Position numbers and translations under genes: made by a program. DNA of 64,000 nucleotides from Linanthus parryae. Taxonomy: Eukaryota > Streptophyta > Magnoliopsida > Ericales > Polemoniaceae. The notes below the pieces were generated by a model. The model had not been told where the DNA came from. It ran no database searches and worked only from the letters and a program-made list of their open reading frames with translations. The stretch lies in NCBI GenBank assembly GCA_023055425.1, contig JALGPY010000010.1, positions 48,231,863 through 48,295,862 of the forward strand, given 5' to 3'. The stretch's first letter is position 1, and every line of letters begins with the position of its first letter. Below, piece after piece: positions 34,659 through 46,539 of the stretch.

Positions 34659-36038
34659 ATGGTTCTTAAGAATGCTGCTCGGGTGCAGCACGCAGCTGGA
34701 CTGCCGAGGGATTGTGAAGAGAGAGGCGACAAAGTTCAGCAGCTCTACCTGAGAATCCCACATTACAACAATGTAAGATCAACGGATACATTTGGGGGAC
34801 CTGAGATATCTCAGATTATTAGAATTTGATTCTTTTAACTGTCTTTTAACTGTAAGAAAAGAGAAGCATATGGTTTCATTTCAACCACGTGCATGGGTTG
34901 TACCTGGCATTGTTAATTTTTGTTCATCTCATTCCAGGCTGAAAAGATTGAGCTATGGCAGTTGATATCTTTTATCCCCGGAACGCAGCAACTAACTAAA
35001 TGAGGTATCCCTGTCACTCTCTCTCCCTCTACCCACTCTCCATCTCCGTAAATCCATGGGATAATGTAACCCTAGGTCTCAAACCAATTGGATTTGATCT
35101 GAACTTTTATATGAGTGAATTGATTAACAAGATTTTGATTAATCAATTATCTATTATGAACCACCGGCCAGTTCAGAAAATTCTCTCCGAGCAGAAAGTT
35201 GATTAAACACCAATCTTGGTTTTCTTTGCTTTTATTTGAAAAGTAGCCATTTTTCTAAAAGTTGTAGGGATAAGGAACTTGTGCACCCCCTTTACTTTGA
35301 GTTTTCTGCAATCATCAGGCTTCTTCTCTATGGGGTACGGTGAGGAGCTTCTTCCATTTCTCGAGTAGAACCTGTCAGGTAAGCCTCTCATTTGGGTATT
35401 TTTTATTTTCGTTGCTCAGTTTGCTCTCTTTGGTTGTTTTGTGTCCTATATCTAGTAGCTCTCTATATTTCTTGATAAAGATAGTTTAGAGCTACTGTTG
35501 CATTAAACCTCATCACCCTTAGTTTCTTGAATACATAAGTTTGTACTTATCCATGCCGGCTGTGAAAAATGAAACGATACCAATATCCAGTAGCAACTGT
35601 TACTTATCCAAAGTAATCTGCATCTCCCTTCCCACGCAAGTTGCCATTCAGTTCTTTTGTCATTTCATATGATAGAAAGGTGAACTACTGGGAAAACTAA
35701 TTTGAGTTGAAATTGATTGTTGCACTAATTTTAATCACACACATCTCTCAGAGTAGGCTGGAAATCTTGAGATGAAAGAGCTCGAGAAGTTAGTGAAAAC
35801 ATCTAGGGTTCCTGCTGGGACGGCTAGAGAGGTAAGAAAACACTCCACTTGAATCTGATTTCAATTCATCTTGATGTTACCCAGTTTAAAAATATACATT
35901 CAGTAAGTAAATGATTTTTTGTGACAAAATTTCATGGAATATATGAATTACATGTAGGCTGACTTTGGAAGAGAGGTCCCTGCTTTTGACGTTGAACCGA
36001 CTACAGTGAAACGAGTTTTCAGAGACACACTCTTGTGA
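34659..36038 (+). pseudogene. Captured multi-exon gene piece, product unknown
   Basis: Four stretches with good splice borders, each in phase 0. 34659-34772 reads MVLKNAARVQHAAGLPRDCE to HYNN, with donor gtaaga. 34938-35003 follows an acceptor attccag and reads AEKIELWQLISFIPGTQ to a stop. 35757-35831 reads AGNLEMKELEKLVKTSRVPA between tag and gtaaga. 35958-36038 reads ADFGREVPAFDVEPTTVKR to a stop. The first pair and the second pair each join without a shift, but a stop lies between the pairs. I do not recognise the protein; the third piece looks helical and charged. They lie on the same strand as the Helitron. Confidence 0.45.
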
Positions 36039-38364
36039 AGACACAAGAAGACATGGATAGGCATGTACCAAATGCAATATTTATTTTAAATTTTTAAAAA
36101 AGGTACTATTTCCCATCCTACTACTTGCTATCACAGTAATGTGCCTGAGATCTTATTGATTGCTAAAATAGCATTATAATGTTCATTATTTGAAGCTAAT
36201 TGTCTCCCGGAGCCTTCTTTACCTTCTCTTTCTTGGTTCCACTTTGGAACAAGGATATTGATCTTGACAACATAAAATCGGAGTATTGCTTCTTCTGTGA
36301 TCTTCCTCCCTTTACCCAGAATTTGTAGTGTTCTGTTCTACTCAATTAGAGTTTTTTTTTTTCTTCTGATCATTCGAATTGATCTCAACCTGTATTTAGA
36401 GTGCTTTGTTTATTTTGGCTTCTCTAATCTGGGTGCTCATATGGTCGTTGTTTTTCCGTTCCTGGATTGCGATGCGATGAAGATAGCATTGTTGTTTCGG
36501 CAGAGATAGTCAGTGTATTGTAGCGACTTGATTATATTCTTTTCTCCCCCATTCCAGTTCATATTACAACTTCGATTATCATATATCGGCTTTGGAGATT
36601 ATTTTTCATGTTCTAACATTTCTAATGATTTTCTGTAAGTTTATTATGAGTGAGTTTATGTACAGTTGTTGTTCTTATTGTTGTCATCTGGTTTGGACAC
36701 TTTCTTTTTTTCAATATGTAGAATAATCGTCGGGTAAATGATTATTATTACACAGTGACTCGGGTTAAATAAAGGGTAAGTTCACTTCATAGTTCTTCAA
36801 CTTTTCAATTGTGATATCCTTTTCAGATTCTTGGAATACCTACACTATCTCCACGTTGTCACTATGATCTTGAATTCATCATCAATTCATGCATGTGGGC
36901 TGAATTTGATTGCATTGATCATCCTCTTTCACACGAGATCTAATTAAATGTTTATGGAGTGCCAATATTTTGGTGTCACAATTCTTTAAAAAATTTGGTC
37001 TCATCAACAATTATGGTTTTATTGTAGCAGTAAATGAAATATTTCTGACTATTAACAGACCTAAAGAACAATGGTTTAATAGGACTGTTGGAAATTTGGG
37101 TTATTTTTAGTGTAAGCATGATACCAATGCTGATTATTGTTTGAAAATAAGAACCTTTGTGATGCAGCCAAGGATCTCCCCTCCCAGACCATCACCATTG
37201 AATTTTTATGTGGAATGCACCTCTCTTCTGCTCAACTCTCTCATGCAGGACATCTCTATCCAGCATGTTAATTTCATCAGTCTAAATTACTCAATTAGTT
37301 CACTGATATGTAATCTACGTTAGGTCGTTTAGTATAGGTGTTCCTACGTACTGAAGTTTCTAAGGAGGCTTTATTCCAACAATCCAATTTTCCTTTTTGA
37401 GGTTTTATCATGTCTTTCACTAACTAGATTTAATTTTGGTTTTCATATGGCTATGTATATTGATCTTGAATGAATGTTTGTAGACACTTAGTCTCTGTGT
37501 TGCTGCTTTCATGGCAGCGGAAACAGTGAGGATGCTACAGATGAGAATGGGGTGAAGCAACAAGAGATCAATGATTTGAAAACCACGACTAATGCAAGAT
37601 GCTCCAATCATAATATGTAATACATAGATTTCAGTATCATGCCAGCAAATTGAACTTTAATTTGAATTTGAATTTTGCGGACAACCTTTCACTTCATTGA
37701 AATCAATGCAGAAATTATATTACACCATTTTGTGTTACTGTTGTATTCAGGTTTGGCATACATTACCTAAGTTTTTTGTTTCTCTTGGATAGAAATTCTT
37801 TCAATTTTGTTTACATAAATCTTGCAGTTTTTTTTTAAACATAATCATTTCATTTATTATTCACTACTACTTGATTGTCCTAAGTTGTAAGAAGTGTCAA
37901 GATATGCACACATCTTTTACGGCAATCAGTAGAGCCATGTCCAGCGTCCATGGTAATTGATGCCTTGAATTCAAGTATGATTTTTTCCCCCACGGAGATT
38001 GATCTTCAAGATTGTTCTCTCATTTGTTTTTTTAATGCTTTTTTAGATTTTGCTTGCTATAATTTTATTTTTATAAGAAATTTTAAATTGGCTGAACACT
38101 TTTACACTATTATGTTTTTTAATCAAGAGAATCGGTAGTAATCTCTCCATTGTGGTCGGGCTGTGATGTCCTTTTTGTTTCTAGTATTCAATGGTTTTGA
38201 TTTTCTCACAAAAATAAATGAGTTACTTTGTCGAGCTTTTTTTGGGGTTATGTTTGAGGGCAAAATTTTTGGTGGTTTGTATTTGAACGTTTTGCTTCCG
38301 TTATATTGAGTGATGGAGATTGTAGAATTAACACTTTTATAGTTCTTATTTCTTCTTTCATGGT
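36039..38364 (+). other. Helitron interior, no gene seen
   Basis: AT-rich sequence without a convincing frame. Small ORFs near 36297, 37141 and 37950 are short, lack recognisable motifs and have the T-rich composition of intron or UTR. It may be intron or 3' flank of the captured gene. Confidence 0.4.
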
Positions 38365-38392
38365 CGTGCCTTTAGGCACGGGCAATACCTAG
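38365..38392 (+). other. Helitron 3' hairpin and CTAG end
   Basis: A seven-base stem CGTGCCT/AGGCACG with a TT loop, eight bases, then CTAG. This is the termination signal recognised during rolling-circle transposition. Confidence 0.7.
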
Positions 38393-38872
38393 TATTTTAT
38401 AATATACGTAGTACGATTATGCGTGGATTCCTTCACTAGCAAGCTTATGTTAGAAAGCGTTATTTGCTACAGATTGTTTTCTTGCCTTATTTTTACCTCC
38501 CTATAATACCTTAATGTATACACTATATTTAAAAAGTTATACTAGTATTTAATTTCCTTTATTATATAAGTCACCACTTATTTGTGATTCTCAAATTATT
38601 GGAATTTTTTTAAATAATTTGTAATTAAATTATAACCTTATAGATAGGAACACGTAAGAAAAAATATAGATTTAGTTTTGAATGATAGTTACATATTCAA
38701 CCCATAACTAAAATAGAAAACCTAACAACACTGATGAGGAAAATTTTAAATGGACATAATATGAGAAATAACTTTGAACATATTTTATTATATGATAATT
38801 TATATTAAATTTCAATTTTTCTTAACGGATTACAGTTCCATTTATATATTTTAGTTTTACTAAATACCATAT
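38393..38872. other. AT-rich intergenic DNA, nothing seen
   Basis: No ORF, repeat or recognisable element between the Helitron end and the foldback MITE. It may include the lost 3' LTR of Gypsy-F, which should lie in this direction, but I cannot show it. Confidence 0.4.
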
Positions 38873-39090
38873 GTTCCCTCTTTGTCCCCCATTTGACTTT
38901 AGGGAGTCATTTTAACCGACTAATTTAGCTACTTATATGATTTTAAAATGTGCTAATCTTTTCGTAATATTGTATATTCTTCTTGATAGTACAATATTCT
39001 AAAAATTAATAAACTTTTGTATAATTTCGTCCGCTAAATTAGTCGGTCAAAGTGATTTCCTAAAGTCAAATGGGGACAAAGAGAGAGAAC
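38873..39090. mobile_element. Foldback MITE, Stowaway-like
   Basis: About 218 bp with long inverted ends. The left arm GTTCCCTCTTTGTCCCC and following ATTTGACTTTAGG are matched by the complement of the right arm (GTTCTCTCTTTGTCCCC, ATTTGACTTTAGG), and the arms continue inward through GACCGACTAATTTAGC. The CCCTCTTTGTCCC start resembles Stowaway ends (CTCCCTCCGTCCC). A clean TA duplication is not visible, so the family is tentative. Confidence 0.75.
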
Positions 39091-39511
39091 TTAATGGTAA
39101 GAAATTGGAAGGATTCTGAAAGCAAAGTGAATTTACAATTTTTCGGATATAAAATATGTTAGTTTTAACATCCTCAATATTTTGATTAGTTGATAGATAT
39201 TCTTTACACAACCCATCATGATGGAGTTGCAAACAAGCACAAAGGTACACTTAAAAATTCATTGGGTTGACACTCAATAGAGGAGTAATACTCAGGTTTC
39301 TATTCATAAAATCAAGGACGAGTTTAGCTTTTCATAGGCAAGAACATAGACTAATCAAGAATGCATTAATAAAATTTGACCGACTTAACGCGCTTATTAA
39401 AGAAATGGTAGCCACTCAACAGTAAATTCGCCAATTTTATGAAAATTTTAGTAATCTCCTCAATCTGCATTCCTTCTTTCATACCAAAATTGAATATCCG
39501 GTTTCCTTGAT

Positions 39512-39798
39512 CTAAGTTCTGATTTCCATCATTCTCTCCCGGCGAAAAGAACTCTCCTCCAGAGGGTGGTAATGATGAATGAATTCGGGATCAATAGTAT
39601 GAAACTCATCCTCTGTGATCCAAGTGATGACGATGTCTGGGCAGGCTGCCCACTTGACAAGGCTCCTACGGAAAATACCTCCATTTGTGGGAACATCTTT
39701 GTCGTCAAGTGCCTCTGAAATTATGCGGCATTGTACAAGGGGAGTGGTGGAGCCTTTGGGTCATAGGTTGTGGGGGTTGAAGAGGATCCGGTTGAAAT
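39512..39798 (-). pseudogene. Gypsy-F Pol C-terminus with chromodomain-like tail
   Basis: The minus strand carries an open stretch ending in TAG at 39512. It reads DVPTNGGIFRRSLVKWAACP, then DIVITWITEDEFHTIDPEF. The spacing of VKW, P, TW and E..F matches the degenerate chromodomain at the end of chromovirus integrases, thought to guide integration to certain chromatin. It joins to the rest of Gypsy-F across the LTR insertion: the right piece ends FNVEEFLPFHSTF at 49905 and this piece begins with the FQPDPL-type sequence that normally follows. One frameshift lies near the join. Confidence 0.7.
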
Positions 39799-39912
39799 TG
39801 TAGGGTTTTGTAATGGATCGTGCAACGGAAATAAACAAATAATCATCTATACAAGACCTCCAAGGATCACAAGTCTAGATATCATAACGATAGTAGCGGT
39901 TTGAGTATCAAA
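39799..39912 (-). mobile_element. Angela-type LTR, U5 end (left part of split LTR)
   Basis: On the plus strand TGTAGGGTTTTG and GTGCAACGGAAAT, then CTCCAAGGATCACAAGTC, match the complement of the end of the LTR at 807-2336. It is preceded by GAAAT (39794-39798). The other part is at 48832-49899, followed by GAAAT. About 240 bases of the middle are missing where Sire-B sits. Confidence 0.8.
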
Positions 39913-39914
39913 AT

Positions 39915-41400
39915 TGTTGATTCAAAGACCCTTTAATGTGTTTTGGATGGTAATTATTTTGAGTGATGAAAGACAAAGACAAATACATTGGCAGCAAAAG
40001 CATTTCAAATACTCCAAGGCCTTGAGATACTGACAGAGCTTCAAAGCCTTGAGAGTTGTTCTTATCATGCTGAATGTTCTAACAGTTTTGTATTGCAGAT
40101 TGGATATCTGATTATAAAGATCAGGGATTTGCTGCATATACTTATGGTTTACATTATTCACATATCTAACACAATTGCAGATGTTCAGAACAGGGAGAAT
40201 CAAATTTTCTGAATTTAACTTTGAATATCTGTGAAGCAGGATCAGAGCTTCAAGGCCTTGAGATGTGCCTTGAGCTGCTGACAGTTTTTACAGAACTAAG
40301 TTGATTCTTTCTTGCAGGTTGCGATTCTTATTATTGTGATTATTCATTGAATTCTAAGAGTCTTAAACTTGTTTTTCATGATTTATTTGTTTCAGAAGTT
40401 AAATAGATTACTGGTCTAATCTTTTAACCAGTTTTATCAGAAACTGGAGAACCAAACAGTCATAGTACTGTTATATTTCTGGATTTTGTTGTTTTTGTGT
40501 TTTAATGTTGTTGCAGGTTTGTTAAACGTGCAAGAGCAATCTCAAAAAAATCCAACGGGTATCCACTTAGAGCTGTTTGAATTTCAGTTGAAAACAGAAG
40601 GAGGATTTGTAGGAACTGAGATCCTAAAATCTCTCATTCAGTTGCAGCTGTGGATAAAAGAAACTGGTTTGAATTTTTGAACTGAGGGAGAGGCTTGCAG
40701 AATACTCAGAAAGGTGTGATAAATTCGTGGGAGATCATTCATTCAAACACACAGGGATTCAAGCTTCAATTCCAGATTTCAGAAGATCAAGTCATTCCAG
40801 TTTCCAGAAGAACACATCCAGGCTTCAATAGCTTATCTCTTCTACTGTGTTCTTCACTTGTTTTGTAATCTGTGTATCTTTTAAATATCTTAAACCTCAC
40901 TTAACCTAGTGGTTGGTTGTTCAAGTGAACAACAAGAGGTTCTTGTTAGCTCAACAGTTAGTAGCTGGAACTAGATAGGTTTGGAACCACAAGCTGTATA
41001 GGTGTAAGGGAAATCACTTAGGCTTGAAGATCTAGGGTTGTTTATGTGTGAGTTATAAGAAGTGTTTTCCCAATCCTGGTGGGATTAGATCCCTCAGGCA
41101 GAGATTAGGTCCATTGGGACTGAACTCTGTAAATTGCTTTGTGTTCTTTACTTTACAGTTTTATTATTATCTGCTTCACACAACTCAAATCAAACTAGGG
41201 TTTATAAGCTACTTAGAACTGGTAATAGTTCAAGGCCTCAAAGCTTTCTATTTTTCGTTTGAAAGTTTCAGACAGTTTTCTAAAATCTCTAGGCCTTGAG
41301 ATTTGAGTTTCACACTAAACTATACTGTTAAGTTCTTTCCATACTCTATTCAACCCCCCTTCTAGAGTATTTAGGTCCTGTAATTAGTCTACATTACACA
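39915..41400 (+). mobile_element. 5' LTR of Sire-B
   Basis: It ends CTACATTACACA at 41400, as in Sire-A, and contains the shared string ATTCAACCCCCCTTCTAGAG. The start is set at about 39915 by loss of similarity to the surrounding LTR and by comparison with the Sire-C LTR, where a ATGATGAAAGACA string lies about 60 bases in. CAAGGCCTTG-type palindromes occur at 40015, 40042 and 40251. Confidence 0.7.
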
Positions 41401-41408
41401 CTTTCAAT

Positions 41409-41416
41409 TGGTATCA
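41409..41416 (+). promoter_or_regulatory. Primer binding site of Sire-B
   Basis: TGGTATCA, eight bases after the LTR end, is the start of the initiator-tRNA site; it then diverges (AGCTTG instead of GAGC). Confidence 0.8.
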
Positions 41417-41460
41417 AGCTTGTGTCACTGTTCTAGATCTAACAATCTGGTGACTAGAGT

Positions 41461-43329
41461 AATGTAGGAGATGGTGGATTCTCACAAGGAAGGGCAGCCA
41501 ACATACCTCCATTGTTCTGTGGTGATAACTTCATGCACTGGAAGGCATTGATGAAGATGTTCATCATAGATCAAGACATGGAACTGTGGTCAATAGTTCA
41601 GAATGGTCCTCATGATTACTATACTACAATCGATGGATTCAGATGTATCAAGTCTGAGAAAAATCTTTCAGTTACTGAACTGGAAAAGGTATCAAAAAAT
41701 TACAAGGCTATGAATCTGTTATACTGTGCTCTTAATGCAGATGAGTTCAACAGAGTGTCAAATTGCAAGAGTGCCAAAGAAGTATGGGATAAACTGGTGG
41801 TGACATATAAAGGAACTAGCCAGGTTAACCAGACCAAAATTAACATACTTATGACGCAATATGAGTTGTTCAAGATGAATTCAGATGAGACCATCAAGGA
41901 GATGTTCAAAAGATTCACTGATGTGGTGAACAATATGGAGTCATTAGGAAAGAAGTTCTCAAATGAGGAGAAGGTCAGAAAAATTCTGAGAAGCTTGCCA
42001 AAAGCCAAGTGGGAGCCAAAGACAACAGCCATTGAGGAGGCTCAGGATTTAAGTCTTCTTCAGCTACATGATCTACAAGGAAAGCTGCTCACTCATGAAA
42101 TGTCTATGAAGGATGTGGAAGGTGATTTGAGTGAAAATATCAAGAAGTTATAACTTAAGGAAAAAGACAATGAAAAGTCTCAAAGCCTTGAGACTGAAGA
42201 TGAGCATGATGATGAAGAGGCTTTAGCATTGATCTCCAAGGCCTTGGCCAGGATTCTCAAGAAGAAGAGAAATTCTGGTAACAGGGATTACAACAGAGAG
42301 AGATCAAGACCTTCAGGCAGCAAGGACTACAACGGTAAATCTTCTTCACAGTCACATAAAACTAAAGTAATGAATTGTATTTACTGTGGTGATGCAGATC
42401 ATTTAGTAAGGGACTCTCCACAAAAGAAGAAGAAAAGGAACTTTCAGAAGAAAGATAGTGACAACAGAAGGAAGAAAGCCATGATGCCTTCCTGGAGTGA
42501 TTCTGATTCATCAAGTGACTCAGAAACAGAAGAAGATCAAGCAAATTTATGCTTCATGGCACAGCATGATGAGGAAAAATCATCAGACAGACATATTGAA
42601 GATATGGTAAAAAATCTACTTGCTAGTCCTTCTGATGTGCTTCCTGAAATTCTCAAGAGTATGTTTCTAAATGAGGAAAGTTATAGAAATGAGATTTCTG
42701 CTTTAAAGATTAAGATTCATGAGCAGGTAAAAGAAAATTTGGACCTAGTTTTTACCAACAAAACCGTTGAAGTTTCTAAGACAAAGCTTGAAAAGGACTT
42801 CAAGGCCTTGGACAACAGGTTCAAAGTCTTGAAGGCGCAGATAAAAGAGGTTGTTGATCAAAACACTCTTTTGACTGAAAGATATGTTGATCTAAAGTCT
42901 CATTCTGAGAATTTAGAACAACAAATCAGCTCTTTGACTGAGAAACTTCAAGAGTCTAAGAAGGTCCTAGCTAGTTTTACAGGCTCAGAACATAATCTGA
43001 ATCTCATTCTAGGAGGAAGTCTGAAATCAATGCATAAAAGTGAGATTGGCTATAATCCAAATTTTCCAAAGAAAAGCCAAACTACTTTTATAAAATCTGG
43101 TAGCAGACATTCTCCAAAATGTCATTACTGTGGAAAAATTTGTCATGTCAGATTAACTTGTCCCTTCAGAAGATCAGAACCTCACATTATGAGGAATACT
43201 TATCCTTATCATCTTAAGAGACAGGTTAGGCAGATTTGGGTTCCAAAAGGAATTAGACCACCAAACATGGTTGATTCTGAGTATGACTCAAAGTTCTGCA
43301 CTTGGTCTAATAGCCTATTGAGGCAATGA
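41461..43329 (+). pseudogene. Sire-B gag, nearly open
   Basis: Capsid and nucleocapsid protein. By alignment to Sire-A the start should be ATGAGTAATGTAGG, but here it reads CTAGAGTAATGTAGG, so the normal start is lost. The capsid part is open to 42153: MHWKALMKMF, CKSAKEVWDKLVVTYKGTSQ and TIKEMFKRFTDVVNNMESLG (UBN2-type). A single stop at 42151 precedes the rest. Zinc knuckle 1 reads CIYCGDADHLVRDSP and has lost its last Cys; knuckle 2 (CHYCGKICHVRLTC, near 43120) keeps all four ligands. A coiled coil lies at about 42850-42990. It ends TGA at 43327. Palindromes lie at 42181, 42237 and 42801. Confidence 0.85.
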
Positions 43330-43347
43330 TTTGTTTTTGCAGGAAGT

Positions 43348-45860
43348 CACCAAGGCCTTGAAAGATCAGAAATGGATATTAGAGAGTGGATGTTTCTAGA
43401 CATATGAGTGGAAAGAAGTCTCTCTTTACTGAACTTACAGAAAAATCTAGAGGAACAATCACACTTGGTGACAATGAAAAATGCAATATCATTGGTATAG
43501 GTAGTATCGGTAATGGTTCTACTAACTCTATCTCTGATGTTTATCTGGTAGATGGAATTAAGTATAATCTGCTTAGTATCTCTCAGTTATGTGATAAAGG
43601 TTATAAAGCTATATTTGACAAGGAGAAATGTGTGGTTCAAGATGAGAAATCTGGTGATTGCATACTCACTGCTCCTAGATCATATAATCTATATGCTATG
43701 AATACTAACAGTGTTGCAGGTGACAAGCTAAAATGCCTCAAGGCCTTGAAGGAAGATTAAAGCTTTGGCATAGAAATCTTGGGCATATTAGTATACATAC
43801 CTTGAATAAACTCATATCAAAGGATTTGGTAAGAGGTTTACCATCACAAAAAATTTCAGACGATGAGGTTTGCAAAGCATGTGTTCAAGGTAAGCAAACC
43901 AGAAGCTCATTCAAGCCAAAAAAACTTTGTAAGTACTTCTAGACCCTTAGAACTGTTTCAGATGGACTTGTGTGGTCCTATGAGAGTTCAGACCCCAAAA
44001 GGTAAGAGGTATATTCTTGTTATAATAGATTATTATTCTAGATTTACTTGGGTGATGTTTATTAGAGACAAAACTGAAGCTTTATCTGAATTTTCTAGAT
44101 TGTGCAAAGAGCTTCAAACTTTGAAAAATTTACCTGTTGCATCTATTAGGCTTGATTAACTTGACTTTGATTTGTTTTGTGAAAATCATGGAATTTCACA
44201 CAACTTTTCTGCACCTAGAACTCCACAGCAAAATGGAGTAGTTGAAAGGAAAAATAGGACACTTGAGGATATGTCTAGAACCATGCTTCTTGAAAATAAT
44301 TTGCCAAAGTTCTTATGGGCAGAAGTTGTTAATACTGTCAATTATGTGCTGAATAGATGCTTGATTAGACCTATTTTGAAAAAGACCCCTTATGAACTGT
44401 TTAAAGGTAGAAAGCCTACTGTTTCTTATTTTAAACCTTTTGGTTGTATCTGTTTTGTGCATAATAATGGTAGAGACAATCTTGGTAAGTTTGATGCTAG
44501 AAGTGATGAAGGTGTATTTCTTGGATATTCTCAAACTAGCAAAGCTTATAGAGTTTACAATAGAAAAACCGAGATTGTGGAAGAGAGTATTCATGTAATC
44601 TTTGATGAATGTACTAAGGATTCTGTGAGTGAAAGTTTTGCAGACCTAGATTTGAACAAGCATGAAACAGATGATGATGCTGTGAAAGAAGACAAAGGCA
44701 AAACTAATGTGCAGAATCAATCAGCAAAATCTCAAGGCCTTGGACCTCCTGCAGAACCAAAATGTCAAAGCCTTGAGATAGAAGCTGAAACTTTCTATGA
44801 TGCTCCTTCTACTGTTTCAAGAAATCAAAGCCTTGAAGGAGAATATTCCTGGATACCAAGAAAGAAGTTTAAGTACCTTGCAGATCATCTAGCTGATAAC
44901 ATCATATCTGATCCATCAACTGGAACTCAGACAAGAGGACAGTTGAAGAACTTGTGTGCTTTTAGTGCATTTGTATCTCTGATTGAGCCTAAAAATACCA
45001 AGGAATCACTAGAAGATGCAGACTGGATCATTGCAATGGAGAGTGAGCTGAATGAGTTTGAAAGAAACAAGGTATGGAATCTGGTTCCCAGACCTAAAGA
45101 GAAATCAGTTATTGGAACCAGATGGTATTCAGAAACAAGCTTGATGAGAATGGCAAAGTGGTAAGAAATAAAGCCAGACTGGTGGCTCAAGGATATAATC
45201 AGGAAAAAGGTATAGATTATGAGGAGACTTTTTCTCCTGTTTCTAGGTTAGAAGCTATTAGAATACTTCTTGCATTAGCATCTCAATCACATAAAGCTTT
45301 ATCAAATGGATGTTAAATGTGCTTTTCTGAATGGCTATTTACAAGAAGATTTTTTGTAGCACAACCACCTGGTTTTGAAGATGAAAACTTTCCTGATCAT
45401 GTTTATAAACTAGACAAAGCTCTTTATGGATTAAAACAAGCTCCAAGGGCTTGGTATGACAGACTTTCAAAATTTCTACTTGAAAATAATTTCAAAAGAG
45501 GCCTAGTTGATAAAACTCTTTTCATTAAACATCATCAAAGTGATTTGTTAGTAGTTCAGATCTATGTAGATGATATTCTATTTGGTGCTACTAATGATGC
45601 TCTTTCAAAAGAGTTTTCTAGTCTGATGTGCAGGGAGTTTGAGATGAGCCTAATGGGTGAACTGAATTTCTTTCTTGGACTTCATATCTTACAAATGAAG
45701 AAAGGAATTTTGTACATCAAGGAAAGTATAGCAATGACTTATTGAACAAGTACAATACGTCACAGTCCAAAGTGCTTAAAACCCCTATGAGTTCATCACT
45801 CTCTTTAGACAAGCATTCAAATGGAAAGAGTGTGAATCAAAACGAATAAAGAGGTATGAT
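43348..45860 (+). pseudogene. Sire-B pol: protease, integrase, RT
   Basis: The protease begins DQKWILESGC, where the catalytic DSG is ESG and one extra T shifts the frame before SRHMSGKKSLF. GAG-pre-integrase follows, with WHRNLGHISIHTLNKL and CKACVQGKQTRSSF near 43750-43920. The integrase has ELFQMDLCGPM and APRTPQQNGVVERKN with the catalytic Glu; a stop lies at 44157. RT starts near 45122 after a one-base loss ([20 protein letters not shown]), shifts again near 45290 and carries YVDDILFGA at 45563. The protease and RT damage means no functional polyprotein. Confidence 0.9.
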
Positions 45861-46515
45861 TGGATCACTTTTGTATTTAACTGCTAGTAGACCTGATATT
45901 ATGTTCAGTGTCTGTATGTGTGCTAGATTCCAAGCAGATCCTAAGGAAAGTCATTTAACTGCAGTCAAAAGAATTTTTAGCTATTTGAATGGAACCAGAG
46001 ACTTGTGGCTTTGGTATCCAAGAAGATCTAATTTTATGTTGAGTGGATATTCAGATGGAGATTATGCAGGTTATAAAGTAGACAGAAAAAGTACTTTTGG
46101 ATGTTGCCAGTTTCTTGGATCTTCATTAATCAGTTGGCACTCCAAAAAGCAAAATTATGTAGCATTATCAACTGCAGAAGCTGAATACATTGCAGCTGGA
46201 GCTTGTTGTTCACAAGTGTTATGGATTGCTCAGAAACTTAGAGATCTTGGCTACAATTTTAGAAATGTGCCCATTCATTGTGATAACACAAGTGCTATTT
46301 CAATCTCTAAGAATCCAGTCCAGCACTCAAGAACCAAGCACATAGATGTGAGACATCATTTCCTTAGAGATCATGCAGAACAAGGTGAGGTTTTTTTAAC
46401 TTTTATTTCTAATTCAATCAAGATTGTTGATATTTTCACTAAACCTTTGCCAGATGATAGGTTTTCATCTCTAAGTCTTGAATTGGGGATGTTAAACAAG
46501 GATGCATTGGTTTAG
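45856..46515 (+). pseudogene. Sire-B RNase H domain, open
   Basis: C-terminal RNase H of Pol, open for 219 codons. It reads GYSDGDYAGYKVDRKSTFGC, then STAEAEYIAAGACCSQVLW, HCDNTSAISISKNP and HSRTKHIDVRHHFLRDH, with the expected acidic catalytic residues. It ends LGMLNKDALV then TAG, followed by GGGGGAG. A stop at about 45847 separates it from the RT, so it is not expressed as drawn. Confidence 0.9.
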
Positions 46516-46539
46516 GGGGAGTATCAGTACTTATATGTC

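Larger units (their letters stand above)
33401..38392 (+). mobile_element. Probable non-autonomous Helitron with captured exons
   Basis: The right end has the Helitron signature: a hairpin CGTGCCT-TT-AGGCACG (38365-38380), then GGCAATAC and CTAG, followed by T. The left end is less sure. CCTATATAATAAAACAG at 33401 resembles plant Helitron starts (TCTATA...) with one change, but the expected preceding A is absent. There is no Rep/helicase gene, so it would need a partner. The interior holds tandem units near 33622 and four exon-like pieces at 34659-36038, consistent with gene capture. A resident host gene in this place is the alternative. Confidence 0.55.

Noticed and set aside
41700..42032. 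Minus ORF of 110 codons
   Set aside because: Antisense of the Sire-B capsid domain; a similar shadow exists at 29039-29431 in Sire-A.
43321..43340. Splice-acceptor-like ttgtttttgcag at the Sire-B gag/pol join
   Set aside because: Attractive as a way to make pol, but Sire-A has lost the motif and no matching donor is evident.
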